DNA from: Robertmurraya sp. FSL R5-0851
GTDB taxonomy: Bacteria > Bacillota > Bacilli > Bacillales > Cytobacillaceae
Direction of reading: 5' to 3'
Length of the DNA: 64,000 nt
Assembly (NCBI RefSeq): GCF_038002965.1
Contig: NZ_JBBOOE010000001.1
Span: 2,709,001 to 2,773,000, forward strand
Positions 17,656 through 26,150 of the stretch are shown here, piece after piece; within the stretch, counting starts at the first letter, position 1; every line of letters starts with the position of its first letter. The notes below the pieces were generated by a model. That model worked only from the letters and a program-made list of their open reading frames with translations, was not told the origin of the DNA and searched no databases. The position numbers and the translations under genes were made by a program.

Positions 17656-18268
17656 AAGTCAACATCTTAGGGGACCCAACCATTTTTCATCAGCTTTGCT
17701 TCCGGTTTAGTTATTTTCCTACTCCAAATAACAAGGTTAAGCTCTTTTAATACTATGCTGATGTGTGTTTGTTCCGTTTTAGGATTACGTTGGATGGTCT
17801 CACTTACTACGAGAAGTGAGAAGGTATTCCTTTCGAATAACAAACAGCCTTATTAAGTTTTAATTTTATCTTTCATTCACATAATGGAAGCTTTATTAGA
17901 ATTCTATAAAGGAAGTTGTAATTTCCATGGCCAAATTTTCCGTTTTTGGTCTACTTTTTAACCCAAGGCGTTGGCTTCTACCCCCTTTTTATCTTCTCGT
18001 AACTATATTTTCATAACACAATATAGCTACAATACTTAAAATGAGAATTTCAGCATCAAGTCTTTGCTACCTACTAAGAAACTTTTTACTAAATAAGTAG
18101 TGATTAAATTGTAGGGACTTTACATTTTCCTCTCTTTTCACCGCTTCACAAATTATGCGTGGACTTTATAGTTTACTCGTTCTCATATACTTACTTACGG
18201 AACGAACACTATATGGTTGAGTCTCCTAAAATGTTAACTCCTTTCTTTTTTTATTTGTTTTTCTTTAC
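17634..18268 (-). ncRNA. candidate large structured non-coding RNA, about 630 nt
   Basis: This gene-free stretch has all the parts of an independent RNA gene on the minus strand. An extended -10 (TGATATAAT, about 18275-18283) would start transcription near 18268. The 5' segment 18238-18213 pairs with the 3' segment 17683-17658 over 26 positions, with three G-U pairs and one mismatch. Inside it a second long-range stem (GTGTTCGTTCCG with CGGAACAAACAC, one mismatch) and local hairpins follow, including an 11-bp stem (GTAGCTATATT / AATATAGTTAC), an 8-bp stem (TCTCACTT / AAGTGAGA) and CATCAGC / GCTGATG. It ends in a perfect terminator, CTCTCTAG-TATAG-CTAGAGAG then TTTTTATTT. No reading frame has a ribosome site. 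Size and end-to-end pairing recall OLE, ROOL and GOLLD RNAs, but I cannot assign it. Confidence 0.65.
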
Positions 18269-18274
18269 ACTCTT

Positions 18275-18283
18275 ATTATATCA
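18275..18283 (-). promoter_or_regulatory. extended -10 promoter of the large RNA
   Basis: The minus strand reads TGATATAAT, a perfect -10 with the TGn extension; no good -35 is seen 17 nt upstream. Confidence 0.5.
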
Positions 18284-18414
18284 CCTGAAAAAAGCGATAC
18301 TCTCCCTAACTGTGATAGTTATGTGAACGTTCCCATCCCTTTTGGAAGAATAACACTTGATTTTGATGAGAACGATATATATATGTTCATTAACTAAAAG
18401 GAGGTAATGATGAG

Positions 18415-18666
18415 ATGGAAATGGTCAATCCAAAAGAGGTCAAAGTAGGTGATGAGGTGTTCGTGATTTATAATAACCCACATACTCCGACTGTATCTAA
18501 TATAAGAGCGGCTGAAATTGTACAACATCCTCATAATCCCGGTGGAGTCGCTTTATTTTTAAATGAGACCTTTCATGTAATCGAAGATGACGATGCCCTA
18601 TTTGCTTCTGAAGCTGCTGCTGAACAAGCATTTAATGACCACTACTACAATACAGATACACACTAA
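18415..18666 (+). CDS. SplA-like small regulatory protein
   Basis: An 83-residue acidic protein. The segments VGDEVFVIYNNPHTPTV, AEIVQHPHNPGGVALFLNET and DALFASEAAAEQAF resemble what I remember of SplA, a small TRAP-like negative regulator of the spore photoproduct lyase operon in B. subtilis (about 79 aa). No splB gene is beside it, so it is an orphan copy and its target is unknown. AAGGAGGTAATGATGAG gives an excellent ribosome site. The C-terminus is unusually acidic and Ala-rich. Family assignment is from memory and should be treated as likely, not proven. Confidence 0.55.
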   Translation: MEMVNPKEVKVGDEVFVIYNNPHTPTVSNIRAAEIVQHPHNPGGVALFLNETFHVIEDDDALFASEAAAEQAFNDHYYNTDTH

Positions 18667-18667
18667 A

Positions 18668-18690
18668 GAAGCAAGGCAACGCCTTGCTTC
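18668..18690. terminator. bidirectional terminator, SplA-like / YdjO-like
   Basis: GAAGCAAGGC and GCCTTGCTTC form a perfect 10-bp stem with a 3-nt loop between two convergent genes. Confidence 0.7.
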
Positions 18691-18696
18691 TAATCA

Positions 18697-18885
18697 CTAA
18701 TTGATTTTAGGCAACTCTCTAACTTCCATTGTTGTGTCGTGTCCACACAATGGACATTTTAAATCGGAGCTTGCAAACTCTTTTCTCATCCAACCAATAC
18801 AATCGTTATCAGCACATGTATACACTTCAATATCCATTAAAATATCTTCCGGTTTTTCTTCTTGAGCTTTTCTGTTAAAGAACAT
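18697..18885 (-). CDS. YdjO-like cold-inducible zinc-ribbon protein
   Basis: A 62-residue protein with two Cys pairs, VYTCADNDCIGWMR and LKCPLCG, that should form one zinc ribbon; the CxxxxC-GWMR and CPxCG arrangement is typical of YdjO, a small cold-induced Bacillus protein. I start it at ATG 18885 (MFFNRKAQ), where GGGGG lies 8 nt upstream; the longer frame to 18978 lacks a ribosome site. Role unknown, possibly RNA- or DNA-binding. It is convergent with the SplA-like gene. Confidence 0.65.
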   Translation of the reverse strand: MFFNRKAQEEKPEDILMDIEVYTCADNDCIGWMRKEFASSDLKCPLCGHDTTMEVRELPKIN

Positions 18886-18976
18886 AGCAATTGCCCCCAT
18901 TCTAGAGATTCTTTCGTTCTTTTTATTTAGTATGTACAAATTATTATATTTTAAAAGTATTTTTTCCTGTGTATCC

Positions 18977-19014
18977 AAAAATAAACAACCTGCCCCTTCA
19001 AGCAGGTTGTTTAT
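18977..19014 (-). terminator. terminator after first YjcZ gene
   Basis: A perfect 13-bp stem (ATAAACAACCTGC and its complement) with T-run on the minus strand. Confidence 0.8.
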
Positions 19015-19020
19015 TTCTTC

Positions 19021-19134
19021 TTATAACCACGAAGCGCCTACAATGATTAATAAGATAAATAATACGACAATTAACACAAATCCTCCGTATCCATACCCAC
19101 ATCCACCATAACCATATCCGTAGTTATAGCCCAT
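19021..19134 (-). CDS. YjcZ family sporulation protein, 37 aa
   Basis: A 37-residue protein: a Gly/Tyr-rich head ([18 protein letters not shown]) followed by one membrane helix ([19 protein letters not shown]). This head plus [20 protein letters not shown] helix defines the YjcZ/SscA-like tiny proteins made during sporulation in Bacillus. A GGGGTTGAAAGGT ribosome site precedes the ATG. The head also carries one Cys. It is the first of two tandem paralogues here, with a third at 23041. Confidence 0.85.
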   Translation of the reverse strand: MGYNYGYGYGGCGYGYGGFVLIVVLFILLIIVGASWL

Positions 19135-19166
19135 ACCTTTCAACCCCTTTTATTATTAAAAACTAA

Positions 19167-19274
19167 TTAATATCCCCATCCCACATATGCTGCTCCCACA
19201 ATAATCAATAGGATGAACAAAACGACGATCAAAGCAAATCCACCGCCGTAGCCGAATCCAGCTTCTGCGCTCAT
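19167..19274 (-). CDS. YjcZ family sporulation protein, 35 aa
   Basis: A 35-residue paralogue of the neighbour: short head [12 protein letters not shown], helix [19 protein letters not shown] and tail GWGY. GGGAGGTGGAAGTA precedes the ATG. The pair are 32 nt apart and may be co-transcribed; the shared terminator at 18977 would end both. Confidence 0.85.
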   Translation of the reverse strand: MSAEAGFGYGGGFALIVVLFILLIIVGAAYVGWGY

Positions 19275-19366
19275 TACTTCCACCTCCCATGACATCTATC
19301 GGCAGTATATGTGAGGCAAAGTTGTCCTGTATGGGCATTTTCACTAATTAGTAACCTCTTCATCAT

Positions 19367-19398
19367 CAAAAAAAACCTCCTTGAACGATATCAAGGAG
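19367..19398 (-). terminator. terminator after FNT channel gene
   Basis: Minus strand CTCCTTGA / TCAAGGAG stem followed by a T-rich run. Confidence 0.75.
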
Positions 19399-19418
19399 AT
19401 TTTTCATCCGATAAATCC

Positions 19419-20267
19419 TTACAATTTAGCTACTCTCTTCTCTGAGACGGAGAAAGAAACTTCATTTTCTAGTACTTTCTTTTCTTTAACAACAGGCTTT
19501 TTATTTAGGTACACATATAAAGCTCCGACAAAAATACTTCCTCCAATTAAATTTCCAAGGGTTACAGGTATGATGTTATGGATTGCTGACCAAATGGTAA
19601 TCGTTTCTGGATGTGGAACCATTAGAGCAATTCCAAATAGCGCCATATTTGCAATGCTGTGTTCATAGCCAGAGATAACAAAACCAAATACAAGTAAGAG
19701 GGTTAATAGGAGTTTTGCTACGTCACCTTTTACATGCATTGGTAACCAAATAGCTAAACATACCAGCCAGTTACAAAGGATGGCACGAAAAAAGATTTCT
19801 AATGTATGTCCGTGCATCTTATAACTTGCAACGTCCATCAAAAGTTCCGATTTGTCTGGTGATAAAAATAAGCCCGATAGCATAATCAGAAGAGAAAAAA
19901 ACAATGCTCCAGCTAAATTGCCAAAGTAACAAGCCAGCCAGATTTGCAACGTCTCATACCAGGTAGTTTCCTTTCTTAACGTTCCGATGGTCATTGTCAT
20001 TGCGTTACTAGTAAACAACTCCGCCCCACCGTAAATAATCATTACGAGAGCAGTCCCAAAGAAAATCGCTACCAACAGCATCGCAGATGGAGACCCGGCA
20101 TCAAAGAAAAATTCTCCCGTTTTATACGATACCATGATTCCGAAACCAATATAGACTCCAGCAAGCATTGCTTTAATAAAGTAATGGAGTTTAGATGACA
20201 TCCACGTATCTCTTTTTTTCTTAGCGTTTAATGCCGCTTCCTCAATAGGTGTAAGCTCATTATACAT
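19419..20267 (-). CDS. formate/nitrite transporter family channel (NirC/FocA type)
   Basis: A 282-residue, six-helix FNT channel. Family landmarks: AMLAGVYIGFG near residue 35, GGAELFTSNAMTM near 82, NWLVCLAIWLPMH near 165 and GYEHSIANM near 199, which carries the central gating His. FNT proteins form pentamers passing formate, nitrite or hydrosulfide. Context allows either substrate: Fnr is divergent, pflB makes formate at 28 kb, and a nitrate island with NarK lies at 51-60 kb. I start at ATG 20267 (MYNELTP), where AAAGGA lies 8 nt upstream; the longer frame would need a TTG. A consensus Fnr box sits 27 nt before this ATG. Confidence 0.92.
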   Translation of the reverse strand: MYNELTPIEEAALNAKKKRDTWMSSKLHYFIKAMLAGVYIGFGIMVSYKTGEFFFDAGSPSAMLLVAIFFGTALVMIIYGGAELFTSNAMTMTIGTLRKETTWYETLQIWLACYFGNLAGALFFSLLIMLSGLFLSPDKSELLMDVASYKMHGHTLEIFFRAILCNWLVCLAIWLPMHVKGDVAKLLLTLLLVFGFVISGYEHSIANMALFGIALMVPHPETITIWSAIHNIIPVTLGNLIGGSIFVGALYVYLNKKPVVKEKKVLENEVSFSVSEKRVAKL

Positions 20268-20293
20268 GTTCAGGATCCTTTCTCTTTTCAAAA

Positions 20294-20309
20294 TGTGAAA
20301 AAAATCACA
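20294..20309 (-). promoter_or_regulatory. Fnr box near the FNT channel start
   Basis: TGTGA, six A, TCACA: a perfect match to the TGTGA-N6-TCACA consensus. It lies just before the ribosome site, so it is too close to the ATG for class II activation; Fnr here would repress, or a promoter arrangement I cannot see is used. Confidence 0.7.
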
Positions 20310-20355
20310 ATATTTACTGTCATTTTACCCCTCATTCTCACTTTTGTTAATAGAA

Positions 20356-20460
20356 AAACTATTGAACGCTTCGTGACTATTTGTGAAACGGTTACATTAC
20401 CCGTATTTCATCATTAAACTATTGAAAGCTAGGGTTTACACTATTTGAATATGTAAAACT
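20356..20460. repeat. 15-nt direct repeat and inverted repeat in the FNT-fnr intergenic region
   Basis: AAACTATTGAACGCT at 20356-20370 recurs with one change at 20416-20430, exactly 60 bp apart. Just after, TTTACA and TGTAAA form an inverted repeat with an 11-nt spacer (about 20435-20457). These lie between two divergent promoters and look like binding sites for a regulator other than Fnr. Confidence 0.4.
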
Positions 20461-20513
20461 CCCCTTTCACTGCTGTTACAAATATCACTATTATAAGAAA
20501 TTATTAAGTTAAA

Positions 20514-20529
20514 TGTGATTTCTGTCACA
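20514..20529 (+). promoter_or_regulatory. Fnr box upstream of fnr
   Basis: TGTGA-TTTCTG-TCACA, a perfect consensus. A -10-like TAAACT/TATATT lies at 20551-20561, so the box centre is about 41-46 nt before the predicted start: the class II activator position, implying positive autoregulation. Confidence 0.75.
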
Positions 20530-20623
20530 AAACGTTAACTCATTTTTAAGTAAACTATATTGACCAGTTACATAACATTCTTTTAAATAAAAATATATGG
20601 CCAACGCTTAAAGGAGGATACCG

Positions 20624-21325
20624 ATGGTGATTCAAAAATATAAAGAAGAATTATCCTACGAACTTGGCGAATTATTAAAATCGGCTGAACGAATTGTACC
20701 TATAAAAAAAGGAAGCTATCTGTTTAAAGAAGGACAAGAAGCAAGAGAAATGTATATTATTTTATCAGGTAAGGTTCAAATTTCAAAAATGAACGCTGAA
20801 GGCAATGAGCTGAGCTTAAGACTTTGTAAGCATTATGATATTGTAGGAGAACTAACCTTATTTACTGTGGATCCAAGGTATATATTTAATGCCAAAATAA
20901 TAGAAAATGGTGAAGTTGCAGCCATCAATATTACTGAACTTGAACATGCCTTTTTTAAAAATAGCCAGTTAGCTATTGAATTCCTTCGATGGATGAATGA
21001 TCATATAAGAAAAACCACTACTAAGTTTCGTGATTTAGTGTTAAATGGAAAAAAAGGAGCACTCTATTCAACCATTATTAGGTTATGTAATAGTTATGGT
21101 GTATTAAGAGAAAATGGAATTGAAATATCGGTTCCATTAACCAATCAAGATCTAGCGAATTTCTGTGGCACAGCAAGAGAAAGTATTAGTAGAATGCTGA
21201 CTGAATTAAGAAAGAAACATATTATTTCTATTAACAAAAAAATAATTACTGTCCATGACCTAAGTTATTTAAAAAAGGAAATAGATTGTGAGAACTGTCC
21301 GATTGAATATTGTAATATTGACTAA
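20624..21325 (+). CDS. fnr: Fnr, oxygen-sensing CRP/FNR family regulator
   Basis: A 233-residue regulator with an N-terminal cyclic-nucleotide-type beta barrel (about 15-125), a long dimer helix (about 130-155) and a C-terminal HTH (LTNQDLANFCGTARESISRML, about 185-205). The [4Fe-4S] ligands are at the extreme C-terminus, CENCPIEYC (Cys222, 225, 230), with the same spacing as B. subtilis Fnr and unlike the N-terminal cluster of E. coli FNR; an Asp in the dimer helix (NDHIRK near 127 or FRD near 138) would be the fourth ligand. It activates fermentative and nitrate genes under anoxia. AAAGGAGGATACCG precedes the ATG. Confidence 0.93.
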   Translation: MVIQKYKEELSYELGELLKSAERIVPIKKGSYLFKEGQEAREMYIILSGKVQISKMNAEGNELSLRLCKHYDIVGELTLFTVDPRYIFNAKIIENGEVAAINITELEHAFFKNSQLAIEFLRWMNDHIRKTTTKFRDLVLNGKKGALYSTIIRLCNSYGVLRENGIEISVPLTNQDLANFCGTARESISRMLTELRKKHIISINKKIITVHDLSYLKKEIDCENCPIEYCNID

Positions 21326-21352
21326 TCGTAATCGTCTATTTTAGGCGATTAT
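21324..21352 (+). terminator. terminator after fnr
   Basis: TAATCGTCT pairs with AGGCGATTA, followed by a T-rich tract. Confidence 0.75.
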
Positions 21353-21446
21353 TTATTTTTTTGTCGAAAAATCGTGTCAAACACTATCGGAATATTTACT
21401 ATATTTATGATTGAAAAATAGTTTTATAAAATGATAGTATTAACCA

Positions 21447-21460
21447 TGTAAGCGTTGTCA
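21447..21460 (+). promoter_or_regulatory. cre site (CcpA operator) before dhaS
   Basis: TGTAAGCGTTGTCA matches the cre consensus TGWAANCGNTNWCA at every position. It lies 43 nt before the dhaS ATG and just downstream of a plausible promoter (TTGAAA, then TAGTAT), so CcpA would block transcription when preferred sugars are present. Confidence 0.7.
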
Positions 21461-21502
21461 TAGTTTGGAAATTCTAAACCATTTAATAGCGGGAGGGAAA
21501 CA

Positions 21503-22987
21503 ATGAGTCAATTAACTGTTCAATTGCATGAAAAAGTAGAGAAATTCCTATCTGGTAAAAAGAAGCTTTTTATTAATGGAGAATTCGTCGAAAGTAAAGC
21601 TCAAAAGACTTTCGAAACCTATAACCCAGCTACTGGCGAAGTGCTAGCAACTGTTTTTGAGGCCAACGAAGTAGATGTAGACCTCGCTGTGAAGGCTGCT
21701 AGAAAAGCTTTCGATGAAGGTCCTTGGTCAAAAATGGGTAGCGCCCAAAGAAGTAGATTAATGTATAAGCTTGCTGACCTAATGGAAGAAAATGCAGCTG
21801 AACTAGCGCAACTTGAAACATTGGACAACGGTAAACCAATTAGAGAAACTACGAATGCTGATATTCCTTTAGCTGTTGAACATATGCGATATTATGCGGG
21901 CTGGGCCACGAAAATTGTCGGGCAAACAATTCCGGTTAATGGACCGTACTTTAACTATACAAGACACGAAGCAGTCGGGGTGGTTGGACAAATTATTCCT
22001 TGGAACTTCCCTCTTTTAATGGCCATGTGGAAGCTAGGTGCTGCACTAGCAACAGGATGTACAGTCGTACTAAAGCCTGCTGAGCAAACACCACTTTCTG
22101 CCCTATACTTAGCTGAGTTAATTCAAGAGGCAGGCTTCCCTCCTGGTGTTGTCAATATCATTCCTGGATTCGGTGAAAAAGCAGGTCAACCGCTTGTTGA
22201 CCATCCACAAGTTGATAAAATCGCTTTCACCGGTTCAACTGAAATTGGGAAAATGATTATGGAGAGAGCAGCCAAAACCTTAAAGAGAGTAACCCTAGAA
22301 CTTGGCGGAAAATCGCCAAACATCCTGCTGCCAGATGCTGATCTTTCAAAGGCAATTCCTGGAGCACTAAATGGGGTTATGTTTAACCAAGGTCAAGTGT
22401 GCTGTGCGGGTTCTCGTGTCTTCATTCAGAAAAAGCAATTTGATAATGTTGTTGCTGATATGGTAAGTCATGCGAAGAACATTAAGCAAGGAGCAGGTCT
22501 ACACTCTGACACAGATATCGGACCTCTTGTTTCAAGCACACAACAAAAACGCGTTCTTGGGTATATTGAAAAAGGAATTGACGAAGGAGCCGAGCTATTA
22601 GTTGGTGGAAATAATCCATTTGAACAAGGATACTTTGTTTCACCAACGATCTTCGCCAATGTTAGTGACCAAATGACAATCGCTAAAGAAGAAATATTTG
22701 GTCCTGTTATTTCTGCTCTTCCGTATGAAGACTTAGATGAGCTTATTGCTCGTGCAAATCAAAGTGAATACGGCTTAGCTGCTGGGCTATGGACTCGTGA
22801 TGTAGCTCAAGCACACTACGTAGCCAACAATTTACGAGCTGGAACGGTTTGGGTGAACTGCTATAACGCATTTGATGCCGCTTCCCCGTTTGGTGGTTAT
22901 AAGCAATCTGGTCTTGGTCGTGAAATGGGCTCTTATGCACTTAACAACTATACTGAAGTTAAGAGTGTATGGATTGGAATGAATTAA
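21503..22987 (+). CDS. dhaS: NAD-dependent aldehyde dehydrogenase (DhaS)
   Basis: A 494-residue class 1/2 aldehyde dehydrogenase very similar, as I remember it, to B. subtilis DhaS (495 aa). Catalytic Glu lies in LELGGKSPNI near residue 266 and the nucleophilic Cys in NQGQVCCAGSR near 300; the Rossmann coenzyme site includes IIPWNFP and FTGSTEIG. It oxidises aliphatic aldehydes to acids in the cytoplasm. The upstream cre site predicts catabolite repression. GGGAGGGAAACA precedes the ATG. Confidence 0.92.
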   Translation: MSQLTVQLHEKVEKFLSGKKKLFINGEFVESKAQKTFETYNPATGEVLATVFEANEVDVDLAVKAARKAFDEGPWSKMGSAQRSRLMYKLADLMEENAAELAQLETLDNGKPIRETTNADIPLAVEHMRYYAGWATKIVGQTIPVNGPYFNYTRHEAVGVVGQIIPWNFPLLMAMWKLGAALATGCTVVLKPAEQTPLSALYLAELIQEAGFPPGVVNIIPGFGEKAGQPLVDHPQVDKIAFTGSTEIGKMIMERAAKTLKRVTLELGGKSPNILLPDADLSKAIPGALNGVMFNQGQVCCAGSRVFIQKKQFDNVVADMVSHAKNIKQGAGLHSDTDIGPLVSSTQQKRVLGYIEKGIDEGAELLVGGNNPFEQGYFVSPTIFANVSDQMTIAKEEIFGPVISALPYEDLDELIARANQSEYGLAAGLWTRDVAQAHYVANNLRAGTVWVNCYNAFDAASPFGGYKQSGLGREMGSYALNNYTEVKSVWIGMN

Positions 22988-22995
22988 TCACCACA

Positions 22996-23032
22996 AAAAA
23001 GCGAGAGGGTCTTCCCTCTCGCTTTTTTTATA
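22996..23032. terminator. bidirectional terminator, dhaS / YjcZ
   Basis: AAGCGAGAGGG-TCTT-CCCTCTCGCTT followed by TTTTT and preceded by AAAA. Confidence 0.85.
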
Positions 23033-23040
23033 AATAAATA

Positions 23041-23142
23041 TTAGTAGTTGTAGCCTCCACCGAAGAAACCTGCTCCAACAACGATTAGCAAGATAAACAG
23101 GACAACGATTAAAGCGAAGCCGCCTCCATAACTTCCACTCAT
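23041..23142 (-). CDS. YjcZ family sporulation protein, 33 aa
   Basis: A 33-residue member: head MSGSYGGG, helix [19 protein letters not shown] and tail GGGYNY. GGAGGGTGAAAAAAT precedes the ATG. The helix is identical to that of the 19167 protein over [12 protein letters not shown], so the two are recent paralogues about 4 kb apart. Confidence 0.85.
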   Translation of the reverse strand: MSGSYGGGFALIVVLFILLIVVGAGFFGGGYNY

Positions 23143-23302
23143 ATTTTTTCACCCTCCTCTATAGCCTTTTCACTCCTAGTGTATTCAGACAGTATGTCAT
23201 CGGTATAGATGAATGTCCTATATGGATCAATTTAATATGTTCACAATATGTCCATAGGATTTTCCTTCAAGATTCATTATCTTAAATAGAGGAGGTATGT
23301 TC

Positions 23303-23905
23303 ATGAAGAAAATATATATGATTTGTTCCATTATAGTCATTGTTGGTATTACTGCTGGTATATCCTTTTTTTTAATTCGTGATGCCAATGCAACCATTCC
23401 TGATGATATTGTTTTAACGACAATGAACAATGAAAGCTTTGATTTTAGTAAAACAGAGAAAAAAATAAAACTTGTTGAATTCATGTATACGCATTGTCCT
23501 GATATTTGTCCCACCACAACATTGAAAATGAATCAATTAAAAAAGGATCTTGAAGAGGAAGGCGTATTTGGAGATAAGATTCAATTTCTGACGGTTAGTA
23601 TTGATTCCTATAGAGACACACCGGAAGTGATGAAAAGTCACATGTCCCATTTTGAAATTAAAGACGATGGAAACTGGATATTCTTAACTAGTGACCCCAA
23701 TAATATTAAGGAAGATCAAAAGGATATTGAACGTTTAGCCAATACCTTTCAGTTTCAATATAGAGATCCAGGTGATGGTTTCTATGTCCACTCTACTTTC
23801 GTTTTTCTAGTAGATGAAAACAATAGATTTATTAAGAAATTCCCTATGGGTGAAGATTTTAAACGAGAAGATGTCTTTAATAAAATAATGAAGGAAATAC
23901 AATAA
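23303..23905 (+). CDS. Sco1/SenC family copper chaperone/thioredoxin-like protein
   Basis: A 200-residue protein with an N-terminal membrane anchor (about 3-24) and an external thioredoxin fold. The copper-binding motif is CPDIC (HCPDICPTT near residue 70) with the partner His in FYVHSTFVFL near 164, as in BsSco/YpmQ, which delivers Cu to the CuA site of cytochrome c oxidase. No oxidase gene is beside it. AGGAGGT is 6 nt before ATG 23303; the in-frame ATG at 23297 would overlap it. A strong terminator follows. Confidence 0.88.
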   Translation: MKKIYMICSIIVIVGITAGISFFLIRDANATIPDDIVLTTMNNESFDFSKTEKKIKLVEFMYTHCPDICPTTTLKMNQLKKDLEEEGVFGDKIQFLTVSIDSYRDTPEVMKSHMSHFEIKDDGNWIFLTSDPNNIKEDQKDIERLANTFQFQYRDPGDGFYVHSTFVFLVDENNRFIKKFPMGEDFKREDVFNKIMKEIQ

Positions 23906-23937
23906 AACGAGCGGCGTCAATAGCCGCTCGTTTTATT
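23904..23937 (+). terminator. terminator after Sco gene
   Basis: AAAACGAGCGGC / GCCGCTCGTTTT perfect stem, readable on both strands. Confidence 0.85.
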
Positions 23938-24070
23938 AATTTGTTGAAGAAGATAATTTTGCTTGTTGCTGTAGAAGGAGAATTGATTTTGGGCGAGGTT
24001 TTGAAAAACTTACCTTAATTCCTGACCCCTTTAACCGATTAACTAAGTCTATTAATTGTTTTTTAGCCAT
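23936..24070 (-). CDS. small basic protein of unknown function, 44 aa
   Basis: A 44-residue, strongly basic protein (MAKKQLIDLVNRLKGSGIK, then VSFSKPRPKSILLLQQQ). I chose ATG 24070 because GGAAAAGGAGTC precedes it; the longer frame upstream has no ribosome site. No Cys or membrane helix. Its size and charge would suit a spore or nucleic-acid-associated protein, but I do not recognise it. It is convergent with the Sco gene and shares its terminator. Confidence 0.55.
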   Translation of the reverse strand: MAKKQLIDLVNRLKGSGIKVSFSKPRPKSILLLQQQAKLSSSTN

Positions 24071-24246
24071 ATTAAAGACTCCTTTTCCGATCTGATTAGC
24101 TTTATTGTACATGATAAATATGAAAAAAATATGAAATTTCATCATTTTTTTCTATGAAAATAAAACTTTTATTTAAGGTTGATTTTTTTGGCAATGCTGA
24201 TGATATAGAAATTCATGCGAACAACCAGTAAAAAGTGTTATAATGA

Positions 24247-25899
<1,653 letters not shown>

Positions 25900-25903
25900 A
25901 ACT

Positions 25904-25931
25904 AAAAGAGAGCCAATTGGCTCTCTTTTAA
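25904..25931. terminator. bidirectional terminator, ABC-F / YuzL-like
   Basis: A perfect palindromic stem (AAAAGAGAGCC with loop AATT) between the two convergent genes; it overlaps the stop codon of the minus-strand gene. Confidence 0.85.
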
Positions 25932-26059
25932 TGTCTTTTTGTTTTTCGTCTTGCACTATCTTTTTTTGTCCCAGCCATTTCATTTTCTGTTGTGCCTTGT
26001 CCTTCAACTTGCGGAGAACTTAATCCAACAGTAGAAGGATCTTTTTTTCGATTTGACAT
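25928..26059 (-). CDS. YuzL-like small hydrophilic protein, 43 aa
   Basis: A 43-residue very hydrophilic protein (MSNRKKDPSTVGLSSPQVEG ... RRKTKRH) with a basic tail and no hydrophobic core, as in minor spore proteins. The K-DPS-GLS-QVEGQG pattern resembles YuzL-type proteins of Bacillus. GGAGGTGTTTTCATT precedes the ATG. Assignment is tentative. Confidence 0.55.
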   Translation of the reverse strand: MSNRKKDPSTVGLSSPQVEGQGTTENEMAGTKKDSARRKTKRH

Positions 26060-26150
26060 AATGAAAACACCTCCACTGTTAATTTTTAATATTTAGATGG
26101 TTTTTATCCGCTCTATAAGACAACTTTTTTAAAATTGTTTCCTCATTGTT

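Noticed and set aside
17658..18238. MITE with 26-nt terminal inverted repeats
   Set aside because: No flanking target duplication was seen, most differences between arms are G-U compatible, and a promoter and terminator frame the region; the RNA reading is preferred, though a MITE is not fully excluded.
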